34,518 nucleotides of DNA from Pseudomonadota bacterium (GCA_021849295.1 JAJZTA010000020.1:1-34518), one strand, 5' to 3'. Counted from the first letter of the stretch, positions 1 to 7,607 are shown. Translations and numbers: made by a program. Notes: generated by a model from the sequence alone, not told the origin.

Positions 1-1233
1 ATCTAGATCTCCAAGAACGACGAGATCGCCCAAGTCGGCACGATTTCCTCCAACGGCGACACGGAGATCGGCAAGTACCTCGCCAAGGCGATGGAAAAGG
101 TCGGCAACGAAGGCGTGATCACGATCGAGGAAGCGAAATCTTTCGACACCGAGCTTGACGTCGTCGAAGGCATGCAGTTCGACCGCGGCTACCTCAGCCC
201 CTACTTCATCACCAACGCCGACAAGATGGTCTGCGAGATGGAAAGCCCCTACATCCTCTTCTTCGACAAGAAGCTCTCCAACCTCCAGCCGATGCTGCCG
301 GTCCTGGAAGCGGTCGTGCAGACGGGCAAGCCGCTGCTGATCGTCGCGGAAGACGTCGAAGGCGAAGCGCTGGCGACCCTCGTGGTCAACAAGCTGCGCG
401 GCGGCCTCAAGGTCGCGGCGGTGAAGGCGCCCGGTTTCGGCGACCGTCGCAAGGCGATGATGGAAGACATGGCGATCCTGACCAACGGCGAAGTCATCTC
501 CGAAGACCTCGGCATCAAGCTCGAGAACGTCACGCTGAGCCAGCTCGGCTCGGCGAAGAAGGTGCGCATCACCAAGGATGACACCACCTTCATCGACGGC
601 AAGGGCGCGAAGAAGGACATCGAGGCGCGCATCGCCCAGATCCGCGCGCAGATCGCCGAAACCACCTCCGACTACGACAAGGAAAAGCTGGAAGAGCGCC
701 TTGCCAAGCTCTCCGGCGGCGTCGCGGTGATCCGCGTCGGCGGCGCGACCGAAGTCGAAGTGAAAGAGAAGAAGGACCGCGTTGACGACGCCTACCACGC
801 GACGAAAGCCGCGGTGCAGGAAGGCATCGTCGCCGGCGGCGGCACCGCGCTGCTCTACGCGCAGGCCGCGCTTGCTAAGCTCAAGGCGGTCAACCGCGAC
901 GAAGAAGTCGGCATCGAGATCATCCGCCGCGCCATCGAAGCGCCGATCCGCCAGATCGCCTATAACGCGGGCGTCGAAGGGTCGATCATCGTCGGCAAGC
1001 TGCTCGAGCAGAAGAACACCAACTTCGGCTACGACGCGCAAACCGGCGAATACTGCGACATGGTCAAGTCGGGCATCATCGACCCCGTCAAGGTCGTACG
1101 CTGCGCGCTGCAGGACGCGGCCTCGGTCGCCGGCCTCTTGATCACGACCGAAGCCACCATCGCCGAACTTCCCAAAAAGGAAGAGCCGCACAGCCACGGC
1201 GGCGGCATGGGCGGCATGGACGGGATGATGTGA
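1..1233 (+). CDS. groEL: chaperonin GroEL, 5' truncated by the window edge
   Basis: This is the large subunit of the cytosolic GroEL-GroES folding machine, which encloses unfolded proteins and releases them with ATP hydrolysis. The visible part runs from just before the conserved [10 protein letters not shown] stretch (apical-side intermediate domain) through the apical domain ([15 protein letters not shown]), [31 protein letters not shown], the EGIVAGGG stretch of the equatorial domain and the glycine-methionine tail ending GGMDGMM. About 140 N-terminal residues, including the first ATP-binding segment, lie outside the window. Codon 2 of the visible frame (bases 4-6) is TAG, upstream of fully conserved GroEL sequence; this is more likely an edge or assembly artefact than a real stop. 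A strong terminator follows. The identity is certain; the 5' state is unknown. Confidence 0.96.
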
Positions 1234-1254
1234 TCTCGCGCCAACGCGCTAAAT

Positions 1255-1291
1255 AAAAAAAGGCCCGGTGTCAAAGCCGGGTCTTTTTTTT
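1255..1291 (+). terminator. intrinsic terminator after groEL, probably bidirectional
   Basis: A 7-bp stem (1262-1268 with 1277-1283, one G-T pair) is followed by a T run at 1284-1291. A matching A run at 1254-1261 gives a T run on the other strand, so it can also end the minus-strand ankyrin transcript arriving from the right. Confidence 0.85.
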
Positions 1292-1304
1292 ATGCGGGGG
1301 GAGC

Positions 1305-1789
1305 TTAAGGCTTCGGTGCGCCGTGATTTTTGCCGGAGGACTTTTGCGGCGTTTGCAGGATCTTCAGGATTTCCGGTTTGTCTTGCGCGTTTTCGATCGC
1401 GCTGCCCCATTCATCGTCGTCGTTGTTCGGGTCGGCGCCGTACTTCATCAGCAGGCGGATCATGTCCTTATTGTTGCGCTCGACCGCCATGACCAGCGGC
1501 AGCTCGCAGCTTTCGTTGACCTCCTCCGTGCCCGCGCCGTTCTGAAGCAAAAATTCCGCCATGCTGTAGTTTCCCTTGCGCACAGCCAGATGCAATAACG
1601 ACTCGTGCGCGCTATAGCTGTTCAGGTAACCTTCTGTATTGACGCTGACCCCCATATCGAGCAATTGCCGGACTGCCACTCCTTGCCCGCGACCACCATC
1701 TTGCCGATGGCGTCTTCCTGCTGGGCCTGCGACAGACCTTGCATTTTTTCCTTCCAGAATAAATCTTTCGGTGTGGGCTTATATGTCAT
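1305..1789 (-). pseudogene. ankyrin-repeat protein gene with an apparent one-base frameshift
   Basis: The 3' part, open from 1679 down to 1305, encodes ankyrin repeats: about residues 1-20 (AVRQLLDMGVSVNTEG), 28-50 (LLHLAVRKGNYSMAEFLLQNG) and 61-90 (LPLVMAVERNNKDMIRLLMKYGADPN, in pieces), ending GAPKP. Its only in-frame start would be a GTG at 1679 with no ribosome binding site. A better start lies upstream: ATG at 1789, 7 bases after GAGG (1797-1800), opening a frame that begins MTYKPTPKDLFWKEK and runs to GKMVVAGKEW before leaving frame and stopping at 1622. Adding one G in the TGGCAG at 1678-1673 joins the two parts as ...AGKEW-AVRQLLDMG..., a normal ankyrin repeat. Either the gene has lost a base, or the sequence has a homopolymer error, or a -1 shift occurs. 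Ankyrin domains bind proteins; the partner is unknown. Confidence 0.7.
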
Positions 1790-1876
1790 GTCATTACCTC
1801 TCTATATGACAGACATATGTAATTATTTTATCGCAAATAGTTAACCTGTTTTATAAAAAGAGGCGAAAACGTGCGC

Positions 1877-1911
1877 AAAAAAGAAGCCCCGGCAGGTCGG
1901 GCCGGGGCTTC
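1877..1911 (-). terminator. intrinsic terminator for the 1932-2225 gene
   Basis: A perfect 11-bp stem (1883-1893 with 1901-1911) is followed on the minus strand by a run of six T (complement of 1877-1882). It lies 21 bases after the stop codon of the minus-strand gene. Confidence 0.85.
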
Positions 1912-1931
1912 TTCCGTACGGAGAAACTTTA

Positions 1932-2225
1932 TTATTTAGGCGCGAAAGACGCGCGCACGGGGGCGCGGCTGAGCTGCCCGTATGGTTCTCTTTGCGCGGC
2001 TTTGTTGAATGCTTCGGTGGCGACAAGGCCGCCCGCGAGGATCGCGGCCCCGACCGCCAGAGCCGTGAGACTGACCGGTGCCGTGGCGGTCAAAAGACCG
2101 ACCGTTCCGGCGATGTGCAGGAATTCCGCTGTAATCGCCACACCCGCCGCCGCTGACTGAAGGACGCGCTGGACGTTGTCGTTAAAAATTTCTGAAAGTC
2201 CCTGTTTTTTGTTTTGTTTCCCCAT
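1932..2225 (-). CDS. small hydrophobic protein of unknown function
   Basis: The product is 97 residues from the ATG at 2225, which has GGGAGA 8 bases upstream; a longer frame reaches 2282 but lacks a binding site. The N-terminus is basic and polar (MGKQNKKQGLSEIFNDNVQR). Residues about 21-70 are alanine/glycine/leucine-rich and could form one or two membrane segments (AAAGVAITAEFLHIAGTVGL; ALAVGAAILAGGLVATEAF). The tail is basic. I do not recognise the family. The gene stands alone between AT-rich DNA and its own strong terminator, so it is probably a single-gene transcript. A membrane-associated or helical-bundle small protein is the most that can be inferred. Confidence 0.7.
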   Translation of the reverse strand: MGKQNKKQGLSEIFNDNVQRVLQSAAAGVAITAEFLHIAGTVGLLTATAPVSLTALAVGAAILAGGLVATEAFNKAAQREPYGQLSRAPVRASFAPK

Positions 2226-2415
2226 GGCCGATTCTCCCTGATTAAGTATGTACACCCTAGCATATTTCTCATAAAAAATCAATTTTTGGAATGAATTTAT
2301 GCCATATTTTGTAATAAAATAATAAAAAATAGATATTTAAAGCCGCATGCCGCTTTTATGAAGGGAAAAAGATTCGTGTTATCCTCCAGCACGAAGAAGA
2401 AAGAAGGAAGGCGCC

Positions 2416-3267
2416 ATGCCCGAACTGCCGGAGGTTGAAACCGTCTGCCGCGGCCTCAAAAAGACGCTGGTGGACCGCAAGGTCAAATCCGTCACGCTGC
2501 ACCGCGACGGCATGCGCGTGCCGTTTTCGCCGGCGCTCAAAAAGCTGGCGAACGTAAAAGTGAAATCCGTTTCCCGCCGCGCCAAATATGTGCTCGTCCA
2601 TCTCGGCGACGGGCAAACGCTGGTCCTGCATCTCGGCATGTCAGGGAGGCTGCTGATCTTCGGCAGGAAAGACGCATATGTTCCTTCAAAACACGATCAT
2701 CTGGTTTTGCTGATGGATAACGGCACACGCGTGGTGATGAACGATCCGCGCCGCTTCGGCCTTGCCGTGCTGGCAGAGACGGACGGCCTCGAAAACCACA
2801 AGTTTTTCCGCCATCTCGGCGTGGAGCCGCTGGGCAAGGATTTTACCGCCGAATACCTCGTCGAAAAACTGCATGGCAAGAAGGTCGCCGTCAAGCTCGC
2901 GATCATGGACCAGCGCGTCGTGGTCGGCGTCGGCAATATCTATGCGTCGGAGGCGTTGTTCGCCGCGCACATCGATCCGCGTGCTCCGGCTGGAGCCTTA
3001 AGGCCCGCCACCGCTGAAAAACTGGTCGTTGAGATCAAAGCCGTTTTGAAGCGCGCGATTGCGGCGGGCGGAAGTTCCTTGCGCGATTACGTGCAGACCG
3101 ACGGGGAACTCGGCTATTTCCAGCACCAATTCGCGGTTTATGACAGGGAAGGGAAAAAGTGCAAGGGCTGCACCTGCGATATAAAGAAGACCGGCGGCGT
3201 CAAAAGGATGACGCAAGGCGGGCGCTCAACCTTCTATTGCCCTGTCAGACAGGCGGGGCTAGGATAA
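2416..3267 (+). CDS. mutM: formamidopyrimidine-DNA glycosylase (MutM/Fpg)
   Basis: This base-excision repair enzyme removes 8-oxoguanine and formamidopyrimidines and cuts the strand by beta,delta-elimination. The product has 283 residues, a little longer than usual. The catalytic N-terminus PELPEVET (Pro2 nucleophile, Glu3), Lys57 in RRAKY, the helix-two-turn-helix region (VVGVGNIYASEALF, about 169-183) and the C-terminal QGGRSTFYC (Arg270) are all present. The C-terminal zinc finger is irregular: Cys249, Cys252 and Cys275 are in place, but the fourth ligand is Arg278 (CPVR where CPxC is expected), with an extra Cys254. The start is the ATG giving PELPE, preceded by a purine-rich GAAGGAAGG. 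The downstream order matches the mutM - enoyl-CoA hydratase - rpsT - dnaA cluster of alphaproteobacteria. Confidence 0.95.
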   Translation: MPELPEVETVCRGLKKTLVDRKVKSVTLHRDGMRVPFSPALKKLANVKVKSVSRRAKYVLVHLGDGQTLVLHLGMSGRLLIFGRKDAYVPSKHDHLVLLMDNGTRVVMNDPRRFGLAVLAETDGLENHKFFRHLGVEPLGKDFTAEYLVEKLHGKKVAVKLAIMDQRVVVGVGNIYASEALFAAHIDPRAPAGALRPATAEKLVVEIKAVLKRAIAAGGSSLRDYVQTDGELGYFQHQFAVYDREGKKCKGCTCDIKKTGGVKRMTQGGRSTFYCPVRQAGLG

Positions 3268-3271
3268 TGGC

Positions 3272-3631
3272 ATGTTGAAAAAGCTTTTCATGGTCTCCGC
3301 GTTCGCTGTTCTTTTCGCCGTTCCCGCGCATGCGGCGAAGACGGCGTATTTCAGTGCGGTGAACGACTTGCCGATGATGCAGGGCATGGTCGAATTGCCC
3401 GCGGACACCGTCATCTTCGACAAGCCCGCGGGGCGCATCGTCGAGTTCAGCGCCAGAACGGCGGAGCCGCAGGGGGCCATTTTGCAATTTTATCACGAGA
3501 GCCTGCCGCCGCTCGGCTGGAAACCGGTGAAGAAAGGCCTGTTCGTCCGCGCGCATGAAAAACTGAAAATCGATTTCGGCCGCCAGATGGACGAAACGCT
3601 GGTCAATTTCGCGTTGACGCCTAATGACTGA
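3272..3631 (+). CDS. exported hypothetical protein
   Basis: The product has 119 residues with a clear Sec signal peptide (MLKKLFMVSAFAVLFAVPAHA, in two pieces: basic start, hydrophobic core, AHA cleavage site before AKTAYF). The mature part of about 98 residues contains DLPMMQGMVELP and ILQFYHESLPPLGWK, which look like a small mixed alpha/beta periplasmic domain. It starts 4 bases after mutM, with its AGGA binding site inside the mutM end, so it is cotranscribed. I know proteins of this type only as unnamed neighbours in this cluster; no function can be given. Its position between a repair enzyme and an enoyl-CoA hydratase does not suggest a shared pathway. Confidence 0.8.
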   Translation: MLKKLFMVSAFAVLFAVPAHAAKTAYFSAVNDLPMMQGMVELPADTVIFDKPAGRIVEFSARTAEPQGAILQFYHESLPPLGWKPVKKGLFVRAHEKLKIDFGRQMDETLVNFALTPND

Positions 3632-3659
3632 GAATTTGGCGAAAAAGAGGAGCTCTGCC

Positions 3660-4436
3660 ATGTCTTTTGAAAACATCATCGTCGAGAAGAAAGGCGCCGT
3701 CGCCGTTCTCACATTCAACCGTCCGCAGGCGCTCAACGCATTCTGCGGCGCGCTGATGGACGAGGTGACGCAGGCGATCGACGATTTCGAAAGCGATGAC
3801 ACCGTCAAAGTCATCGTCATTACCGGCAGCGAGAAAGCCTTCGCTGCGGGCGCCGACATCAAGGAGATGGCGGCGAAGACCTTCGTCGATGTCTTCAAGG
3901 AGGATTTCATCACCAGAAACTGGGAGCGCGTGGCGCGCTGCCGCAAGCCGGTGATCGCCGCAGTCGCGGGTTACTGTCTCGGCGGCGGCAACGAGCTTGC
4001 CATGATGTGCGATTTCATCCTCGCGGCGGATACGGCGAAGTTCTCGCAGCCGGAGATCACCATCGGCACCCTGCCGGGGGCGGGCGGCACGCAACGGCTG
4101 ACCAGACTCGTCGGCAAATCGAAAGCGATGGAGCTTTGCCTCACCGGTCGCATGATGGATGCGAAAGAGGCGGAGTGCGCAGGTCTGGTCGCGCGCATCT
4201 TTCCGGCGGCGGAGCTGATGGCCGAAACCATGAAGATCGCCGAGCAAATCGCCTCCTTCTCGCCGCTCGCCGTGATGATGGTCAAGGAATCCATAAACCG
4301 CGCCTACGAGACCACGCTCGCCGAAGGCCTGCGATTCGAGCGCCGCCTGTTTCATGCCAGTTTTGCGACCGAAGACCAGAAAGAGGGCATGCAAGCCTTC
4401 ACCGGGAAGCGTAAAGCCTCCTTTAAAGGCAAATAA
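3660..4436 (+). CDS. enoyl-CoA hydratase (crotonase family)
   Basis: The enzyme adds water to trans-2-enoyl-CoA in fatty-acid or aromatic-acid beta-oxidation. The 258-residue product has the crotonase features: oxyanion-hole segments FAAGADIKEM (61-70) and CLGGGNELA (106-114), and both catalytic glutamates, Glu132 in QPEITIGT and Glu158 in KAMEL, followed by LTGRMM and AGLVARIFP. Having both glutamates supports a true hydratase over an isomerase or dehalogenase. The start is ATG 3660, which has GAGGAG 7 bases upstream; an upstream in-frame ATG at 3624 overlaps the previous gene and lacks a site. It is the last gene of the mutM transcript. The physiological substrate is not evident. Confidence 0.93.
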   Translation: MSFENIIVEKKGAVAVLTFNRPQALNAFCGALMDEVTQAIDDFESDDTVKVIVITGSEKAFAAGADIKEMAAKTFVDVFKEDFITRNWERVARCRKPVIAAVAGYCLGGGNELAMMCDFILAADTAKFSQPEITIGTLPGAGGTQRLTRLVGKSKAMELCLTGRMMDAKEAECAGLVARIFPAAELMAETMKIAEQIASFSPLAVMMVKESINRAYETTLAEGLRFERRLFHASFATEDQKEGMQAFTGKRKASFKGK

Positions 4437-4463
4437 ATCAATAATTTATATGGCACCCCAGAG

Positions 4464-4472
4464 TTATGCACA
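4464..4472 (+). promoter_or_regulatory. DnaA box TTATGCACA
   Basis: An exact match to the TTATNCACA DnaA-box consensus lies 6 bases upstream of the -35 element of the predicted rpsT promoter. It is one of only two exact matches I found in the window. DnaA binding here is inferred. Confidence 0.5.
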
Positions 4473-4478
4473 GGGCGC

Positions 4479-4505
4479 TTGACTTTGGCCGGAAAGGGCT
4501 TTAAA
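4479..4505 (+). promoter_or_regulatory. predicted housekeeping promoter of rpsT
   Basis: TTGACT (4479-4484) and TTTAAA (4500-4505) are separated by 15 bases (16 if TTAAAA is used). The -35 context, CTTGACTTT followed by a GG, resembles that of the rpmG promoter at 13535. Confidence 0.5.
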
Positions 4506-4567
4506 AAGACCCGTTCCCGTCCGATGCGGGCATGAAATTTTAACGATTCGAAAGAGAAATTTGCACC

Positions 4568-4834
4568 ATGGCCATGCATAAGTCCGCCAAGACCCGTATT
4601 CGTCGCAACGCGCGCCGTAATGAGATCAACACGTCGCGCGTTTCCCGCACCCGAACCGCGATCAAGAAGGTCGATGAAGCGGTCGCAGCGGGCGATTACG
4701 CCGCCGCCACGGAAGCTCTCAAAAATGCCCAGCCCGAAATCCAGCGCAGCGCCGGCAAGGGTCTGTTGCACAAGCGCACCGCTTCGCGCAAAATTTCGCG
4801 CCTTTCCGCGCGCGTCAAGTCGCTCAAGAAATAA
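4568..4834 (+). CDS. rpsT: 30S ribosomal protein S20
   Basis: S20 binds 16S rRNA helices near the foot of the 30S subunit and helps early assembly. The 88-residue product is entirely basic and helical and starts MAMHKSAKTRIRRNARRNE, the family's usual opening (ANHKSA in most). The length is typical. Because the conserved HKSA is only two residues from the end, ATG 4568 is used and not the ATG two codons later. It has its own promoter (4479-4505) with a DnaA box in front, and a terminator follows at 4862-4886, so it is probably a single-gene transcript placed between the mutM group and dnaA. Confidence 0.96.
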   Translation: MAMHKSAKTRIRRNARRNEINTSRVSRTRTAIKKVDEAVAAGDYAAATEALKNAQPEIQRSAGKGLLHKRTASRKISRLSARVKSLKK

Positions 4835-5287
4835 TCCTCAGCATTTTTTTTGAAAACCGTCCGCTTTTTTAAAGCGCGTTTTTTTTCGTGCGCGTTTTTA
4901 TATGATCTTTTCCATCGATGATTTATTGTGCGGTGATTTTTTACTGCGTGCAAAAAGAGATGTGACGTTTTCTTTATTTTAATTTTTACATGATGACTTT
5001 TTTGTATGCAGGCCGCGCAAAAACAAGTGCGCAAAACCTGCGAAGCAGAATCGTTTCGCAAAAACTGAATCAAGTAAAAAGAATTTTTTTTAAAAAACAA
5101 AAGTTCATAATTCAGAACGTTTATTTCTTTTTTTCTTTCGGCTGACTCAAGGCTTGCGACTCACTTCATGCGCCGCTAATGTCCTCTTCACCTCACATGA
5201 GAACATACCAACCACTGCTCGAATCGCCCGCACAGGGCAGAGCAAAGCTCGGTGATATTTTTAGAACGTAAACTAGGGTAGACCGAT
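4835..5287 (+). promoter_or_regulatory. dnaA upstream regulatory interval, no gene
   Basis: This 453-base AT-rich interval has no convincing gene. It holds the rpsT terminator (4862-4886), three copies of CGCAAAA(A)C (5016-5024, 5030-5037, 5057-5065) followed by an A/T-rich stretch, and five GANTC sites at 5048, 5067, 5144, 5158 and 5221. A weak promoter match, TTGCGA (5154-5159) and TAATGT (5177-5182) with a 17-base spacer, would place the 5158 GANTC site on the -35 element. GANTC is the CcrM methylation sequence in alphaproteobacteria, and methylation of such sites is known to affect dnaA transcription in Caulobacter. No DnaA box is present here. Whether the interval contains a replication origin cannot be decided by eye. 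Confidence 0.55.
4862..4886 (+). terminator. intrinsic terminator after rpsT
   Basis: A 6-bp stem CGCTTT/AAAGCG (4862-4867 with 4871-4876) is followed by CG and eight T (4879-4886). It lies 27 bases after the rpsT stop. Confidence 0.7.
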
Positions 5288-6745
5288 ATGACCGAGACAG
5301 GAAAAGCCGCGAAAATTGAAGATGCAGCCGGTAACGAAACGGCTGCGCATGAAATGATTCCCGCGGCGGCTCCTGCGAACCTTCCCGTTGCCGCGCCCGC
5401 GCTGCAGGAAATGTGGGTCGAGATCCAGCCGCTGCTGCAAAAAGAATTCGGACCGACCGCCTGCAAGAGCTGGATCGCGCCGATCCAGCCGCTGCGCCTT
5501 GAAAGGGGCGTTCTGGAACTGGCCGTGGCGACGCGCTTCGTGCGCGACTGGGTGCGTACGCACTATGCCGACCGCATCCGTCATATATGGGCGGCCAAAT
5601 TCGCGGCCATCGTGCGCGTCGATATCGTCGTGCAGGCGGGCGTTGCCGCGCAGGGCGCCATACAGGGACCGGTGACGGCCTCCGTGCAGCTGTCCGCGCC
5701 CGCTGCGGCGGCCGAAGACGCTCTTTCCTCGCCGCTCGATCCGCGCTTCACGTTTGACAATTTCGTCGTCGGCGCGCCCAATGAGATGGCGCACGCCGTC
5801 GCGCGCCGCGTCGCCGACGGCGACGGTGCCGCTTTCAACCCGCTGTTCTTTTACGGCAATGTCGGCCTCGGCAAGACGCACCTGATGCAGGCCGTGGCGC
5901 ATGCCCTTGCTGCGCGCGCGCCGGAGCGCCGCGTCGTTTATATGTCGGCCGAACGATTCATGTACCAGTTCGTCCGCGCGCTGCGCACCAAGGACATGGT
6001 TTCCTTCAAGGACGCCTTGCGCGCCGTCGACGTGCTGATGATCGACGACATCCAGTTCATCTGCGGCAAGGAAGCGACGCAGGAGGAATTTTTCCATACC
6101 TTCAACGCGCTGGTCGACCAGAACAAGCAGATCATCATTACGGCGGACCGCCCGCCTGCGAACCTCGACGGGCTGGACGAGCGGCTGCGCTCGCGTCTCG
6201 GCGGCGGCCTCGCGGTGGAATTCAAGCCGACAACTTATGAGCTGCGCCTCGGCATCCTTGAAAAGAAGAGCCAAATGTTGAAGCGCGACATTCCGCACGA
6301 CGTGCTCGCCTTTCTGGCGCAAAAGGTCGTCTCCAACGTCCGCGAGCTGGAAGGCGCGCTCAACCGCCTCGTCGCTCACGCGGAACTCACCGGCCGCGCG
6401 GTGACCGTCGAGGTCGCGGGTGACCTGCTTTCCGACATCCTGCGCTCCAACGACCGCCGCCTCTCGGTGGAAGACATCCAGAAGCGCGTCTCCGAGCACT
6501 ACAATATCCGCCTCGCCGATATGCACTCGCCCCGCCGCGCGCGCGCCGTGGCCCGTCCGCGTCAGGTGGCGATGTATCTTGCCAAGGTCATGACCGAGCA
6601 TTCCCTGCCGGAAATCGGCCGCAAGTTCGGCGGTCGCGACCACACCACCATCATGCACGGCATCCGCCGTATCGAGGAGCTGGTCGTCTCCGACCGCGCC
6701 CTGCGCGAGGACGTCGAGAGCCTGAAACGCGCGCTGGCGGGCTAA
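5288..6745 (+). CDS. dnaA: chromosomal replication initiator DnaA
   Basis: DnaA binds origin DnaA boxes and, in its ATP form, opens the duplex for helicase loading. The 485-residue product has an N-terminal helicase/oligomerisation domain (about 38-115), a variable linker rich in Ala, an AAA+ domain with Walker A GNVGLGKT (190-197), Walker B LMIDD (250-254), RLRSRL (about 299-304) with the Arg finger, and sensor II in RELEGALNRL (about 352-361), and the domain IV signature RDHTTIMHGIRRI (450-462). In the segment after the Arg finger it has GGGLAVEF, where many DnaA proteins have a tryptophan. The start is the ATG 10 bases after a GGGTAG-like site; the preceding 38 residues are a low-complexity extension. 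It is transcribed separately from rpsT and probably ends at 6785. Confidence 0.97.
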   Translation: MTETGKAAKIEDAAGNETAAHEMIPAAAPANLPVAAPALQEMWVEIQPLLQKEFGPTACKSWIAPIQPLRLERGVLELAVATRFVRDWVRTHYADRIRHIWAAKFAAIVRVDIVVQAGVAAQGAIQGPVTASVQLSAPAAAAEDALSSPLDPRFTFDNFVVGAPNEMAHAVARRVADGDGAAFNPLFFYGNVGLGKTHLMQAVAHALAARAPERRVVYMSAERFMYQFVRALRTKDMVSFKDALRAVDVLMIDDIQFICGKEATQEEFFHTFNALVDQNKQIIITADRPPANLDGLDERLRSRLGGGLAVEFKPTTYELRLGILEKKSQMLKRDIPHDVLAFLAQKVVSNVRELEGALNRLVAHAELTGRAVTVEVAGDLLSDILRSNDRRLSVEDIQKRVSEHYNIRLADMHSPRRARAVARPRQVAMYLAKVMTEHSLPEIGRKFGGRDHTTIMHGIRRIEELVVSDRALREDVESLKRALAG

Positions 6746-6746
6746 A

Positions 6747-6785
6747 GCGGCGCGCAAAGGCATCCCTGCGCCGCGTGGCGTTTTT
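6747..6785 (+). terminator. possible terminator after dnaA
   Basis: GCGGCGC (6747-6753) can pair with GCGCCGC (6768-6774). An alternative short stem, CGCC/GGCG (6769-6772 with 6777-6780), ends directly at five T (6781-6785). Either would serve as a modest terminator between convergent genes. Confidence 0.5.
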
Positions 6786-6807
6786 CTTGAGAGACTGAAG
6801 AGAAGTT

Positions 6808-7473
6808 TTAGGCGGCGGCTTTCTGCACTTCGCTGGCCCGGCAGAGATAGTCGCTTACATGGGCCGCCAGCGCTTCAGTCTCGCCTTCGTTGTTGAAGAA
6901 GTGGCCGGCGCCGGGGATGACGCGATAGTCCACGCCCTGCGGTCCGCGCTGCTCGCGCAGCTTTTCGACCAGCTTGTTGACGGAGTCGATATTGACGATC
7001 GGGTCGTTGTCGCCCTGAATGATCATGCCTTCGTTGGGGCAGGGGGCGAGAAAGTTGAAGTCATAGATATTGGCGGGCGGGGAAACTGAAACGTAGCTGT
7101 CGATCTCGGGGCGGCGCATCAGAAGCTGCATGCCGATCCACGCGCCGAAGGAGAAGCCCGCCACCCAGACGGCGGATGAGCTGGGGTTGATGCTCTGCAG
7201 CCAGTCGAGCGCAGCGGCGGCGTCCGAGAGTTCGCCCTCGCCGAAGGAAAATTCGCCTTGGCTGCGGCCGACGCCGCGGAAATTGAAGCGCAGGGTGGAA
7301 AAGCCCTGGTCGGCGAAGGTCTGGAAAAGGCTGTAAGAAATCTTGTTGTTCATCGTTCCGCCGCGCTGCGGGTTGGGGTGCAGGATCAGCGCGATCGGCG
7401 CGCCAGGGGTTTTGCTGTGTTTATAACGGCCTTCCAGTCTGCCGGCGGGGCCGGTGATCATGATCTCGGGCAT
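6808..7473 (-). CDS. alpha/beta hydrolase (dienelactone-hydrolase-like fold)
   Basis: The 221-residue product is a compact serine hydrolase. The oxyanion and strand region is ALILHPNPQRGGTMNNK (28-44), followed by LRFNFRGVGRSQGEF (61-75), the nucleophile elbow GFSFGAW with Ser108 (106-112), a likely acid Asp155 in QGDNDPIV and His191 in PGAGHFF. The short length and HPNPQRGGTM motif match a small conserved proteobacterial family of uncharacterised hydrolases, with no lid domain visible. It is cytoplasmic; there is no signal peptide. It is divergent from the cysteine desulfurase group, with which it shares a 208-base AT-rich promoter region. The substrate is unknown. Confidence 0.85.
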   Translation of the reverse strand: MPEIMITGPAGRLEGRYKHSKTPGAPIALILHPNPQRGGTMNNKISYSLFQTFADQGFSTLRFNFRGVGRSQGEFSFGEGELSDAAAALDWLQSINPSSSAVWVAGFSFGAWIGMQLLMRRPEIDSYVSVSPPANIYDFNFLAPCPNEGMIIQGDNDPIVNIDSVNKLVEKLREQRGPQGVDYRVIPGAGHFFNNEGETEALAAHVSDYLCRASEVQKAAA

Positions 7474-7582
7474 AAAATCTTAAACCTTTCGTTCAAACGT
7501 GGGTTTACGGGGCGTGGGCGGTTTCAATTTTTACATTGACTTCGCGGCGCGATGGACGCAGAAACTATACATAACGGACATA

Positions 7583-7607
7583 AAAAAGCAAGAAAAATCT
7601 TGTTTTT
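7583..7607. repeat. inverted repeat in the hydrolase/cysteine desulfurase intergenic region
   Basis: CAAGA (7589-7593), four A, and TCTTG (7598-7602) form a short palindrome flanked by A and T runs that extend it with one unpaired base. A further ATCTTGT copy occurs at 7623-7629, 26 bases along from the one at 7597-7603. It may be an operator for the divergent genes or a weak terminator; nothing in the sequence decides between these. Confidence 0.35.

Noticed and set aside
1838-1856. Near-miss CtrA site (TTAA, seven bases, TATA)
   Set aside because: The second half-site does not match, and no gene start is suitably placed.
5273-6763. 496-residue open frame on the minus strand opposite dnaA
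   Set aside because: It mirrors the dnaA codons, is rich in Arg/His/Gln/Asp of antisense type, has no family motif and covers a certain gene.
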